A DNA stretch of 64,000 nucleotides from Sepiola atlantica. Taxonomy: Eukaryota > Mollusca > Cephalopoda > Sepiida > Sepiolidae. This document shows, in pieces, positions 47,386-58,756 of the stretch. Under the pieces are notes generated by a model. The model searched no databases and was not told the DNA's origin. It saw only the letters and a program-made list of their open reading frames with translations. Position 1 is the stretch's first letter; each line of letters opens with the position of its first letter. Both the position numbers and the translations under genes were made by a program. The stretch spans positions 49,408,325 through 49,472,324 of the forward strand of contig OY744544.1 in NCBI GenBank assembly GCA_963556195.1. The letters are read 5' to 3'.

Positions 47386-47765
47386 TCAGAAATTAAAAGG
47401 TATTTACTCCTCCCCAGGAGTTAGGCACAAGGCCAGTTTTATCTTACTCCCACAAGTAAGATGTGACCACAGATTGGGTCGAGAAAGTGGGGTTAAAAGC
47501 CAGCGCTCGAGAGGTGAGCACTCTGGCCATTTAAAAATTGCCTGGGCAGCCCCGTCGGCATTCCCCGGTAGGGGCGCCTCAGACAGTAAGCAATAAACTT
47601 ACTCCTCCCCAAAGAGGGGAGGCAAAGCCTGGGAGGGTGGACCCCCTAGAACTGCACAGGACAATCCCATAGACCGGCGTAAATCAAGCCCCGGAGGCCA
47701 AGACAATACCAGTCTATGGGGAACAGATACTACACTTTGATCTTAGCCAAAAGACCAAGGAAGCA
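47386..47765 (-). repeat. U2-headed structured unit C1
   Basis: A tandem unit with the full hairpin body. The segment GTGCAGTATCCATCG between body and head is deleted, so CTATGGG abuts GAACAG. This removes the ACTGCAC arm of the long hairpin while leaving CCCATAGACTGG with its partner. Confidence 0.78.
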
Positions 47766-48134
47766 TAAAAGGTATTTACTCCTCCCCAGGAGTTAGGCAC
47801 AAGGCCAGTTTTATCCTACTCCCACAAGTAAGATGTGACCACAGATTGGGTCGAGAAAGAGGGGTTAAAAGCCAGCGCTCGAGAGGTGAGCACTCTGGCC
47901 ATTTAAAAATTGCCTGGGCAGCCCCGTCGGCATTCCCCGGTAGGGGCGCCTCAGACAGTAAGCAATAAACTTACTCCTCCCCAAAGAGGGGAGGCGAAGC
48001 CTGGGAGGGTGGACCTCCTAGAACTGCACAGGACAATCCCATAGATAGGCGTAAATCAAGCCCCGGAGGCCAAGACAATACCAGTCTATGGGGAACAGAT
48101 ACTACACTTTGATCTTAGCCAAAAGACCAAGGAA
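47766..48134 (-). repeat. U2-headed structured unit C2, not interrupted
   Basis: Second tandem unit in module C with the same 15-base deletion. Its head (48093-48134) continues on the minus strand upstream as GCTTCC, and ATCG lies a few bases further, so it resembles the true U2 start ATCGCTTC with a short insertion. It occupies the place where modules A and B carry the LINE, and so acts as the LINE-free counterpart. Confidence 0.78.
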
Positions 48135-48395
48135 GCGGCACGATTTCTATCAGTATTTATAACGAATCTACCACAGTACAGCGGTCTATCCACTATACAC
48201 TGTTTAAATTACATTAATAAATTAACAAGTAATAATAACTATGATTTTCTTTCAACAAACATTGTATAATACTATTTAACAACTTATTACATGAATTTTG
48301 AATATCAACAAATAATTTTAGACTTCCCCAGGCCGTTTTTCTCTAATTCAACATAGCTTTTAGACGCCATTTTTTTTTAACCGAAAATTACATTA
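48135..48395. other. AT-rich spacer between divergent U2-headed units (C)
   Basis: Equivalent of 18002-18287, here directly joining two opposite U2 heads. TAATTCAACATAGCTTTTAG is at 48344-48363, about 33-52 nt before the plus-strand head. TTATAAATA (minus strand, about 48157-48165) lies upstream of the minus-strand head. Confidence 0.6.
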
Positions 48396-48657
48396 ATTCA
48401 CTTCTTTTGGCTAAGATCAAGGTGTAGTATCTGTTCCGATTGATACTGCACTCCATAGACTGGTATCGTCTTGGCCTTCGGGGCTTCATTCCGCCGGCCT
48501 ATGGGTCTGTCCTGTGCAGTTCTAAGAGGTCTACACTCCCAGGCTTTGCCTCCCCTCTTTGGGGAGGAGTAAGTTTATTGCTTACTGAGGCGCCTCTACC
48601 GGGGGAATCCCGACGGGGCGGCCCAGGCAATTTTGAATGGCCAGAGTGCTAACCTTT
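48396..48657 (+). repeat. Inverted U2-headed unit C, longest plus-strand copy
   Basis: The best-preserved plus-strand copy: head CTTCTTTTGGCTAAGATCAA then GGTGTAGTATCTGTTC, the closed long hairpin, the CCTCCCC/GGGGAGG and AGTAAG/CTTACT hairpins. It continues past the breakpoint of A and B into the tract AATTTTGAA and the start of the 3' hairpin (GGCCAGAGTGCT) before ending. AATTTTGA fits the usual Sm-site pattern (purine, A, four to six U, G, purine). Confidence 0.76.
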
Positions 48658-48811
48658 TTGAGAAGTGTTGAGGTAGGGTCGTATCGGGTCCGTTGTCATG
48701 ATGCACTCATCCCATGCATGATCTCCTCCTTTTTTGAGAAGTGTGAGGTAGGGTTGTATCGGTTCCGTTGTCATGATGCACTATTCCCATGCATTATCTC
48801 CTCCTTTTTTG
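48658..48811. repeat. Direct ~80-bp duplication at the array 4 edge
   Basis: Two tandem ~78-80-bp copies with the core TTGAGAAGTGT, CCGTTGTCATGATGCAC and CCCATGCAT, separated by a few substitutions. They lie between the U2-headed unit and the satellite and are not seen elsewhere in the window. Confidence 0.85.
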
Positions 48812-51800
48812 CTCAACGTCCTAGATAGAGGTACTGTAGTGATAGGTTTGGATAATATTTTAACAGCATCTACGCTGAAAAGGATGGGGGAATGGATAAG
48901 AGTTATTTCAGTAGTCCCCAGGAGGCCTCTTTGATTTTGAAATACTCGGCGTTGTCCGGGAGAAAAGTGCTCAATATCCTAGATAGAGCTACTGTAGTGA
49001 TAGGTTTGGAAAATATTTTAACGCCATCTTCGTTCCCCTTTGGACTATTTCGCAGATCAGAAGGAGAGAGGATACCTAAGGGATTTCAGGAGTGCTCATG
49101 AAGCCTCCTCGATTTTCAAAGTACTTGGCGTTGTCCGGGAGAAAAGTGCTCAATATCCTAGATAGAGCTACTGTAGTGATAAGTTTAGAAAATATTTTAA
49201 CGCCATCTTCTTTCCCCTTTGGACAATTTTGCAGATGAAAAGGAGGGAGGATACCTAACTGATTGCAGTTGTCCCCAGGAGGCCTCTTTGATTTTCAAAG
49301 TACTCGGCGTTGTCCGGGAAAAAAGTGCTCAATGTCCTAGATAGAGCTACTGTAGTGATAGGTTTGGATAATATTTTAACAGCATCTACGCTGAAAAGGA
49401 TGGGGGAATGGATAAGAATTATTTCAGTAGTCCCCATGAGGCCTCTTTGATTTTGAAATACTCGGCGTTGTCCGGGAGAAAAGTGCTCAATATCCTAGAT
49501 AGAGCAACTGTAGTGATAGGTTTGGAAAATATTTTAATGCCATCTTCGTTCCCCTTTGGACTATTTCGCAGATCCGAAGGAGAGAGGATACCTAAGGGAT
49601 TTCAGGAGTGCTCATGAAGCCTCCTCGATTTTCAAAGTACTCGGCGTTGTCCGGGAGAAAAGTGCTCAATATCCTAGATAGAGCTACTGTAGTGATAGGT
49701 TTGGAAAATATTTTAACGCCATCTTCGTTCTCCTTTGGACTATTTCGCAGATAAGAAGTAGAGAGGATACCAAAGTGATTTCAGTAGTCCCCAGGAGGCC
49801 TCCTTGATTATCAAAGTACTCGGCGTTGTCCGGGAGAAAAGTGCTCAATGTCCTAGATAGAGCTACTGTAGTGATAGGTTTGGATAATATTTTAACAGCA
49901 TCTACGCTGAAAAGGATGGGGGAATGGATAAGAGTTATTTCAGTAGTCCCCAGGAGGCCTCTTTGATTTTGAAATACTCGGCGTTGTCCGGGAGAAAAGT
50001 GCTCAATATCCTAGATAGAGCTACTGTAGTGATAGGTTTGGAAAATATTTTAACGCCATCTTCGTTACCCTTTGGACTATTTCGCAGATCAGAAGGAGAG
50101 AGGATACCTAAGTGATTTCAGTAGTCCCCAGGAGGCCTCTTTTATTATCAAAGTACTCGGCGTTGTCCGGGAGAAAAGTGCTCAATGTCCTAGATAGAGC
50201 TACTGTAGTGATAGGTTTGGAAAATATTTTAACGCCATCTTCGTTCCCCTTTGGACTATTTCGCAGATCCGAAGGAGAGAGGATACCTAAGGGATTTCAG
50301 GAGTGCTCATGAAGCCTCCTCGATTTTCAAAGTACTCGGCGTTGTCCGGGAGAAAAGTGCTCAATATCCTAGATAGAGCTACTGTAGTGATAGGTTTGGA
50401 AAATATTTTAACGCCATCTTCGTTCCCCTTTGGACTATTTCGCAGATAAGAAGTAGAGAGGATACCAAAGTGATTTCAGTAGTCCCCAGGAGGCCTCCTT
50501 GATTATCAAAGTACTCGGCGTTGTCCGGGAGAAAAGTGCTCAATGTCCTAGATAGAGCTACTGTAGTGATAGGTTTGGAAAATATTTTAACGCCATCTTC
50601 GTTCCCCTTTGGACTATTTCGCAGATCAGAAGGAGAGAGGATACCTAAGGGATTTCAGGAGTGCTCATGAAGCCTCCTCGATTTTCAAAGTACTCGGCGT
50701 TGTCCGGGAGAAAAGTGCTCAATATCCTAGATAGAGCTACTGTAGTGATAGGTTTGGAAAATATTTTAACGCCATCTTCGTTCCCCTTTGGACTATTTCG
50801 CAGATCAGAAGGAGAGAGGATACCTAAGGGATTTCAGGAGTGCTCATGAAGCCTCCTCGATTTTCAAAGTACTTGGCGTTGTCCGGGAGAAAAGTGCTCA
50901 ATATCCTAGATAGAGCTACTGTAGTGATAAGTTTAGAAAATATTTTAACGCCATCTTCTTTCCCCTTTGGACAATTTTGCAGATGAAAAGGAGGGAGGAT
51001 ACCTAACTGATTGCAGTTGTCCCCAGGAGGCCTCTTTGATTTTCAAAGTACTTGGCGTTGTCCGGGAAAAAAGTGCTCAATGTCCTAGATAGAGCTACTG
51101 TAGTGATAGGTTTGGATAATATTTTAACAGCATCTACGCTGAAAAGGATGGGGGAATGGATAAGAATTATTTCAGTAGTCCCCATGAGGCCTCTTTGATT
51201 TTGAAATACTCGGCGTTGTCCGGGAGAAAAGTGCTCAATATCCTAGATAGAGCAACTGTAGTGATAGGTTTGGAAAATATTTTAATGCCATCTTCGTTCC
51301 CCTTTGGACTATTTCGCAGATCCGAAGGAGAGAGGATACCTAAGGGATTTCAGGAGTGCTCATGAAGCCTCCTCGATTTTCAAAGTACTCGGCGTTGTCC
51401 GGGAGAAAAGTGCTCAATATCCTAGATAGAGCTACTGTAGTGATAGGTTTGGAAAATATTTTAACGCCATCTTCGTTCCCCTTTGGACTATTTCGCAGAT
51501 AAGAAGTAGAGAGGATACCAAAGTGATTTCAGTAGTCCCCAGGAGGCCTCCTTGATTATCAAAGTACTCGGCGTTGTCCGGGAGAAAAGTGCTCAATGTC
51601 CTAGATAGAGCTACTGTAGTGATAGGTTTGGATAATATTTTAACAGCATCTACGCTGAAAAGGATGGGGGATTGGATAAGAATTATTTCAGTAGTCCCCA
51701 GGAGGCCTCTTTGATTTTGAAATACTCGGCGTTGTCCGGGAGAAAAGTGCTCAATATCCTAGATAGAGCTACTGTAGTGATAGGTTTGGAAAATATTTTA

Positions 51801-54048
51801 ATGCCATCTTCGTTCCCCTTTGGACTATTTCGCAGATCAGAAGGAGAGAGGATACCTAAGTGATTTCAGTAGTCCCCAGGAGGCCTCTTTTATTATCAAA
51901 GTACTCGGCGTTGTCCGGGAGAAAAGTGCTCAATGTCCTAGATAGAGCTACTGTAGTGATAGGTTTGGAAAATATTTTAACGCCATCTTCGTTCCCCTTT
52001 GGACTATTTCGCAGATCAGAAGGAGAGAGGATACCTAAGGGATTTCAGGAGTGCTCATGAAGCCTCCTCGATTTTCAAAGTACTCGGCGTTGTCCGGGAG
52101 AAAAGTGCTCAATATCCTAGATAGAGCTACTGTAGTGATAGGTTTGGAAAATATTTTAACGCCATCTTCGTTCCCCTTTGGACTATTTCGCAGATCAGAA
52201 GGAGAGAGGATACCTAAGGGATTTCAGGAGTGCTCATGAAGCCTCCTCGATTTTCAAAGTACTTGGCGTTGTCCGGGAGAAAAGTGCTCAATATCCTAGA
52301 TAGAGCTACTGTAGTGATAAGTTTAGAAAATATTTTAACGCCATCTTCGTTCCCCTTTGGACAATTTTGCAGATGAAAAGGAGGGAGGATACCTAACTGA
52401 TTGCAGTTGTCCCCAGGAGGCCTCTTTGATTTTCAAAGTACTCGGCGTTGTCCGGGAAAAAAGTGCTCAATGTCCTAGATAGCTACTGTAGTGATAAATT
52501 TGGATAATATTTTAACAGCATCTACGCTGAAAAGGATGGGGGAATGGATAAGAATTATTTCAGTAGTCCCCATGAGGCCTCTTTGATTTTGAAATACTCG
52601 GCGTTGTCCGGGAGAAAAGTGCTCAATATCCTAGATAGAGCAACTGTAGTGATAGGTTTGGAAAATATTTTAACGCCATCTTCGTTCCCCTTTGGACTAT
52701 TTCGCAGATCCGAAGGAGAGAGGATACCTAAGGGATTTCAGGAGTGCTCATGAAGCCCTCTCGATTTTCAAAGTACTCGGCGTTGTCCGGGAGAAAAGTG
52801 CTCAATATCCTAGATAGAGCTACTGTAGTGATAGGTTTGGAAAATATTTTAACGCCATCTTCGTTCCCCTTTGGACTATTTCGCAGATAAGAAGTAGAGA
52901 GGATACCAAAGTGATTTCAGTAGTCCCCAGGAGGCCTCCTTGATTATCAAAGTACTCGGCGTTGTCCGGGAGAAAAGTGCTCAATGTCCTAGATAGAGCT
53001 ACTGTAGTGATAGGTTTGGATAATATTTTAACAGCATCTACGCTGAAAAGGATGGGGGAATGGATAAGAATTATTTCAGTAGTCCCCAGGAGGCCTCTTT
53101 GATTTTGAAATACTCGGCGTTGTCCGGGAGAAAAGTGCTCAATATCCTAGATAGAGCTACTGTAGTGATAGGTTTGGAAAATATTTTAACGCCATCTTCG
53201 TTCCCCTTTCGACTATTTCGAAGATCCGAAGGAGAGAGGATACCTAAGTTATTTCAGGAGTGCTCAGTAAGCCTTCTCGATTTTCAAAGTACTCGGCGTT
53301 GTCCGGGAGAAAAGTGCTCAATATCCTAGATAGAGCTACTGTAGTGATAGGTTTAGAAAATATTTTAACGCCATCTTCGTTCCCCTTTGGACAATTTTGC
53401 AGATGAAAAGGAGGGAGGATACCTAACTGATTTCAGTTGTCCCCAGGAGGCCTCTTTGATTTTCAAAGTACTCGGCGCTGTCCGGGTAAAAAAGGTGATG
53501 ACTGTCCTATATAGAGCTACTGTAGTGATAGTTTGGATAATATTTTAACGCCATATTCGTTCCCCTTAGGACTATTTCGCAGATCAGTAGGAGAGAGGAC
53601 ACCTAAGTGATTTCAGTAGTCCTCAGGAGGCTTCCTTTATTATTAAAGTACTCGGCGTTGTCCGGGAGAAAAGTGCTCAATGTACTAGATAAAGCTATAG
53701 TAGTGATAGGTTTGGAAAATATTTCAACGCCATCTTCGTTCCCCTTTGGACTATTTCGCAGATCAGAAGGAGACAGGATACCTAAGTGATTTCAGTAGTC
53801 CTCAGGAGGCATCCTTGATTATCAAAGTACTCGGCGTTGGCCGGGAGAAAAGTGCTCAATGTCCTAGATAGAGCTACTGTAGTGATAGGTTTGGAAAATA
53901 TTTTAACGCCATCTTTGTACCCCTTTGGACTATTTCGCAGATCAGAAGGAGAGAGGATACCTAAGTTATTTCAGTAGTACTCATGAGGCCTTCTTGATTT
54001 TCAAAGTACTCAGTGTTGTCCGAGAGAAATGTGCTCAATATCCTAGAT
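48812..54048. repeat. 179-bp satellite array 4 (right outer array)
   Basis: About 30 monomers of the outer subfamily found at 3400-6350, including the shortened variant with GCTGAAAAGGATGGGGGAAT. Landmarks repeat at 1,748 bp (49408 to 51156, 49924 to 51672, 50112 to 51860) and at about 1,388 bp (51156 to 52544, 51672 to 53060). Two higher-order units differing by about two monomers explain this. Many monomers keep a 60-69-codon frame (KVLNILDRATVVIGLENIL core). Such frames are by-products of homogenised repeats unless expression is shown. Confidence 0.95.
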
Positions 54049-55315
54049 AGAGCTATGATAAAGACTATCATAAGAGGATTGAAAATGATGAAGACTATCA
54101 TGAGAGGATTGAAAATGATGAAGACTATCATGAGAGGATTTAAAATGATGAAGACTATCATGAGGGGATTGAAAATGATGAAGACTATCATGAGGGGATT
54201 GAAAATGATGTACACTATCATGAGGGGATTGAAAATGATAAAGACTATCATGAGGGGATTGAAAATGATGAAGACTATCATAAGGGGATTGGAAATGATA
54301 AAGAATGTCATGAGAGGATTGAAAATGATGAAGATTTTCATGAGAGGATTGAAAATGAAGAAGGATAGACTGACAGGATTGGAAATGATGAAGAATACCA
54401 CGAGGGGATTTAAAATGATGAATAATATCATGAGGGGATTGAAAATGATGAAGAATATCATGAGAGGATTGAAAATGATGAAGACTATCATGAGAAGTTT
54501 GAAAATGATGAAGACTATCATGAGAGGATGGAAAATGATGAAGACTATCATGAGAGGATTGAAAATGATGAAGACTATCATGAGAGGATTGAAAATGATG
54601 AAGACTATCATGAGAGGATTGAAAATGATGAAGACTATCATGAGGGAATTGAAAATGATGAAGACTATCATGAGGGGATTGAAAATGATGAAGAATGTCA
54701 TGAGAGGATTGAAAATGATGAAGAATGTCATTAGAGGATTGGAAATGATAAAGAATGTCATGAGAGGATTGAAAATGATGAAGAATGTCATGAGAGGATT
54801 GAAAATTATGAAGAATAGACTGACAGGATTGGAAATGATGAAGAATACCATGAGAGGATTGAAAATGATGAATAATATCATGAAGGGATTGAAAATGAGA
54901 AGAATATCATGAGGGGATCGAAAATGATGAAATATACCATGAGAGGATTGAAAATGATGAAGAATATCATGAGGGGATTGAAAATGATGAAGAATATCAT
55001 GAGGGGATTGAAAATAATAAAGAATATCATGAGAGGATTGAAAAAATGAAGAATATCATGAGAGGATTGAAAATTATTAAGAATATCATGAGCGGATTGA
55101 AAATGATGAGGAATATTACGAGAGGATTGAAAATGATGAAGAATATTATGAGGGGATTGAAAATGATTAATAGTATAGGGAGATTGAAAATGATGAAGAA
55201 TATTATGAGGGGATTGAAAATGATTAATAGTATGAGGAGATCGAAAATGATGAATACAACGAGGGGAGTTAAAATGATGAAGGATATCATGAGGGGATTC
55301 AAAATATATAGTATG
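54049..55315. repeat. 30-bp minisatellite, right copy
   Basis: Same 30-bp unit as 6358-7860 and the same start inside a satellite monomer, with about 28 regular units followed by the same diverged tail. It is 240 bp (8 units) shorter than the left copy. Stop-free frames on both strands (306 codons on the minus strand, 299 on the plus strand, plus an acidic DEDYHERIEN frame) again follow from the unit length. Confidence 0.93.
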
Positions 55316-55633
55316 AACACCGGTGCGGTTATAAGTACCTATATAGAAGGCGCAGACAGTGGTGGTACTTTTTATAGAAATAAGTCATACTATTGCCCTG
55401 TGAAACGTAGGATGAAATGGTGGGGAAGAAACAGCTTTCGCAAAAGGCAAAATTTAAAAGTAGCGACCAGGGTAGATAAAAGTAGAAATATAAAGAGACA
55501 GCTATAGAGAGAGAGGGAGAGAAATAGAAGTTTTAATATAAAGATGTTACACACGCGATTTTTCTTCAATTATGTTTTTATGACCCCGAGCAACGCCGGG
55601 TAGCCCCGCTAGTCTATTATATAAACGTCACCT
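55316..55633. other. Module D flank (partial fourth module)
   Basis: Matches 7861-8182 closely, including the Helitron-like terminus at about 55582-55614. No gene is seen. Confidence 0.75.
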
Positions 55634-55688
55634 GTCTGTATGGATGTATGTATGTATGTATGTATGTATGTATGTATGTATGTATGTT
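55634..55688. repeat. (ATGT)n microsatellite, module D
   Basis: About 12 ATGT units, followed by a few dozen bases still similar to the other modules before similarity fades. Confidence 0.95.
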
Positions 55689-56019
55689 GGTCTTCTCCTC
55701 CGAAAGTACCCAACACACGGTCACGCGGGTGACATTATTAAAACCGGCCAGCCCCCAGACGTGCTAACTCTGAGAATTGGGGGGAAACGTTCATGTTTTC
55801 GTATAGAAATGGCTCGAAACGTTGAGGGGGGGGGGGATATCTTACACAATCAAGACATAGTACAAAAACGAATTGCGCATGCGTGAAATATATGTCACTT
55901 CCTCAATAAGACCATTTTGAACGCGGCAAGTATGAAAACGTAAGTTTACGACTTTTTTTTTATTTGTTTCTGTAATCAACAATTATAAACAACTTAATTT
56001 TTATTTAAACAAAAAAATT
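55689..56019. other. Right boundary of the duplicated region
   Basis: Similarity to modules A-C persists to about 55750 (CTTCTCCTCCGAAAGTACCC and CGGTCACGCGGGTGACAT) and then decays with indels. From about 55860 the sequence is AT-rich and unrelated. No gene is seen. Confidence 0.65.
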
Positions 56020-57480
56020 CGCTAATATTATTTGTTTATTAAACGTATCGTAAAAAAAATATATATATGAGTTTATTATGCATTCTGTCCTCGTGGGGAG
56101 GCAAGTAAATATTTACATTTCTCTTCGTAAGCCCACTCCAAATAAAACGGTATTTTCACACTTAAATAAAAACATTCACATGTACACATTTGACTGACAA
56201 TTGTTAATCCCCCCCCCAAAAAAAATAAACACAACAAATTAAAATATATTTATTGCTAATATTATTTGTTTATTAAACGTATCGCAAAAAAAATATATAT
56301 ATATATATATGAGTTTATTATGCATTCTGTCCTCGTGGGGAGGCACGTAAATACTGACACAAAAACATGTTTGTTTAGTTTCCCAACGTGAAACGCAATA
56401 TATTTTAATAAATAAACAAAATATATACATTTTAAAAAATAACCCTACATTGGCCTCACCATCCATAATCAACAATTAAGATCGATAATTTTATTTACAA
56501 ATATTTCTATAACTTATTTTTTTTGTTTATTAAACGTATCGTAAAAAAAAAAAACACGATATGACTTTATTATGCAATCTCTCTTCGTGGGGAGGCAAGT
56601 AAATATTTACATTTCTCTTCGTAAGCCAACTCCAAATAAAACGGTATTTTCACACTTAAATAAAAACATTCACATGTACACATTTGACTGACAATTGTTA
56701 ATCCCCCCCCCCCCCCCAAAAAAAAACACAACAAATTAAAATATATTTATTGCTAATATTATTTGTTTATTAAACGTATCGCAAAAAAAAAAAATATATA
56801 TATATATGAGTTTATTATGCATTCTGTCCTCGTGGGGAGGCAAGTAAATATTTACATTTCTCTTCGTAAGCCAACTCTAAATAAAACGGTATTTTCACAC
56901 TTAAATAAAAACATTCACATGTACACATTTGACTGACAATTGTTAATCCCCCCCCCCCCAAAAAAAAACACAACAAATTAAAATATATTTATTGCTAATA
57001 TTATTTGTTTATTAAACGTATCGCAAAAAAAAAAAAATATATATATATATGAGTTTATTATGCATTCTGTCCTCGTGGGGAGGCACGTAAATACTGACAC
57101 AAAAACATGTTTGTTTAGTTTCCCAACGTGAAACGCAATATATTTTAATAAATAAACAAAATATATACATTTTAAAACATAACCCTACATTGGCCTCACC
57201 ATCCATAATCAACAATTAAGATCGATAATTTTATTTACAAATATTTCTATAACTTAATTTTTTTGTTTATTAAACGTATCGTAAAAAAAAAACCGGATAT
57301 GACTTTATTATGCAATCTCCCTTCGTGGGGAGGCAAGTAAATATTTACATTTCTCTTCGTAAGCCAACTCCAAATAAAACGGTATTTTCACACTTAAATA
57401 AAAACATTTACATGTACATTTGACTGACAATTGTTCATTCCCCCCCCCCAAAAAAAAACACAACAAATTAAAATATATTT
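56020..57480. repeat. AT-rich tandem repeat with 3-unit higher-order structure
   Basis: Six units share TTTGTTTATTAAACGTATCG and TCGTGGGGAGGCA; AAACGTATCG falls at 56041, 56275, 56532, 56772, 57014 and 57272. Two unit types exist. One (~235-240 bp) continues ATATTTACATTTCTCTTCG and ends in a C-run; the other (~257 bp) continues ATACTGACACAAAAACATG. The order is 1-2-1-1-2-1, a ~735-bp triplet repeated twice. Poly-C, poly-A and AT runs vary. Short minus-strand frames inside are not genes. Confidence 0.9.
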
Positions 57481-58756
57481 ATTTATAATTCTTATGTATT
57501 TTTCTTTACAAGTATTAAGAGTTTTACTTATTTACATGAAATTAAAACAACTGTTACTTATACAGAATTTGAACTTTCTTAAAATCGTTTTAAACGATCA
57601 CTATTGACTAATCACTAACTACTCATTTCATTGATAAATTTTCACTTCAGAAATTACTGTTGCCTACTTTCAGAAACTTTTCATTCATACAATAAGATAA
57701 ATCGATGACTTTACATTCAGTTTGGCACTTCCGGTTGACTCGGTGGAATGAATGGAACTCTTCAATTATTAAGTCCAAGTGACGTTTGAAATGCAGAACT
57801 ACCCTTACTTATTACAATAAAATATCAGAATTTGTTAAAGTTTTTGTATTGTTTCTTTTCTTATTTTTTAGAGTTTAAAGTTTTATTTTTTTCCTTTTGT
57901 ATAATATAAAGTATAAGAATTTGGCATAATTATTTTGTCGTGTAAATGAAAAATCTGTGTAAACGGAATAAATGTTCCCCCACCCACCCCACCTAAATAT
58001 ATAAGACAGCGACTACATAATAACGTGCCACCCATTATAAATAATATTACAATATTTTTATAAATAATATTACAATATTTTTAAGTATAAAAACTCATCG
58101 GACATAATCAAATATGAATTCGTAAACGTCGATAATTAAATATGATATACTTCTTTTTAAGGCATTAGAACTTTACACGATAAAAAACAATTGACAAATT
58201 CGGATATTTTCCATTATAATAAATTAAATTAAAAAAAAAAAAACATTAAACTCACAAAAAAAAATAAAACAATTGCTGAATTTTTTTAATAAACACTTAC
58301 TCTGTGATAAGGGGGCCTTTGAAAATTAAAGAGGCCTACAGAGCCACATTAAAATTACCCCCCCCCCCAAACTGCTGCCCTTATATTAAATACATTTTCT
58401 TCTTTTTTCAACATACACTAATTGACATTAATTTAGACTTAGATTTACCCGTGAGGCGGTGGCAAGCGACATATTGTCGATAGTGTTCACCACTCGACTA
58501 CAACAATATTTCTGTTTCACACTTACTACAATAACTTCCAGTAGTATTTACTGACCAACACATCAGATTTGTTTGCCTTTCAAGCTCCATACGGAAATAG
58601 AATTTACGTGCTTTAAATAGTAATTAATGCCCCCCTTCATTTGCCCAATTGATACACATCAGAAACATATTACATACAATAACATATCCTTTGGACTTTT
58701 AACACAATACATGGTTCAGATCAAAATTGGTTTAATTTCTTGCAAATCAGACGTGA
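57481..58756. other. AT-rich stretch without a recognisable gene
   Basis: Low-complexity AT-rich DNA with a tandem 24-bp duplication of ATAATATTACAATATTTTTA near 58037-58085, poly-A and poly-C runs. A frame at 58627-58875 just before the Helitron relic may overlap a frameshifted upstream part of the same gene, but I cannot recognise Helitron sequence in it. Confidence 0.6.

Noticed and set aside
56239..56475. Two similar minus-strand frames (78 and 67 codons) in the AT-rich repeat
   Set aside because: They lie within tandem repeat units, run into AT microsatellite and have no recognisable domain.
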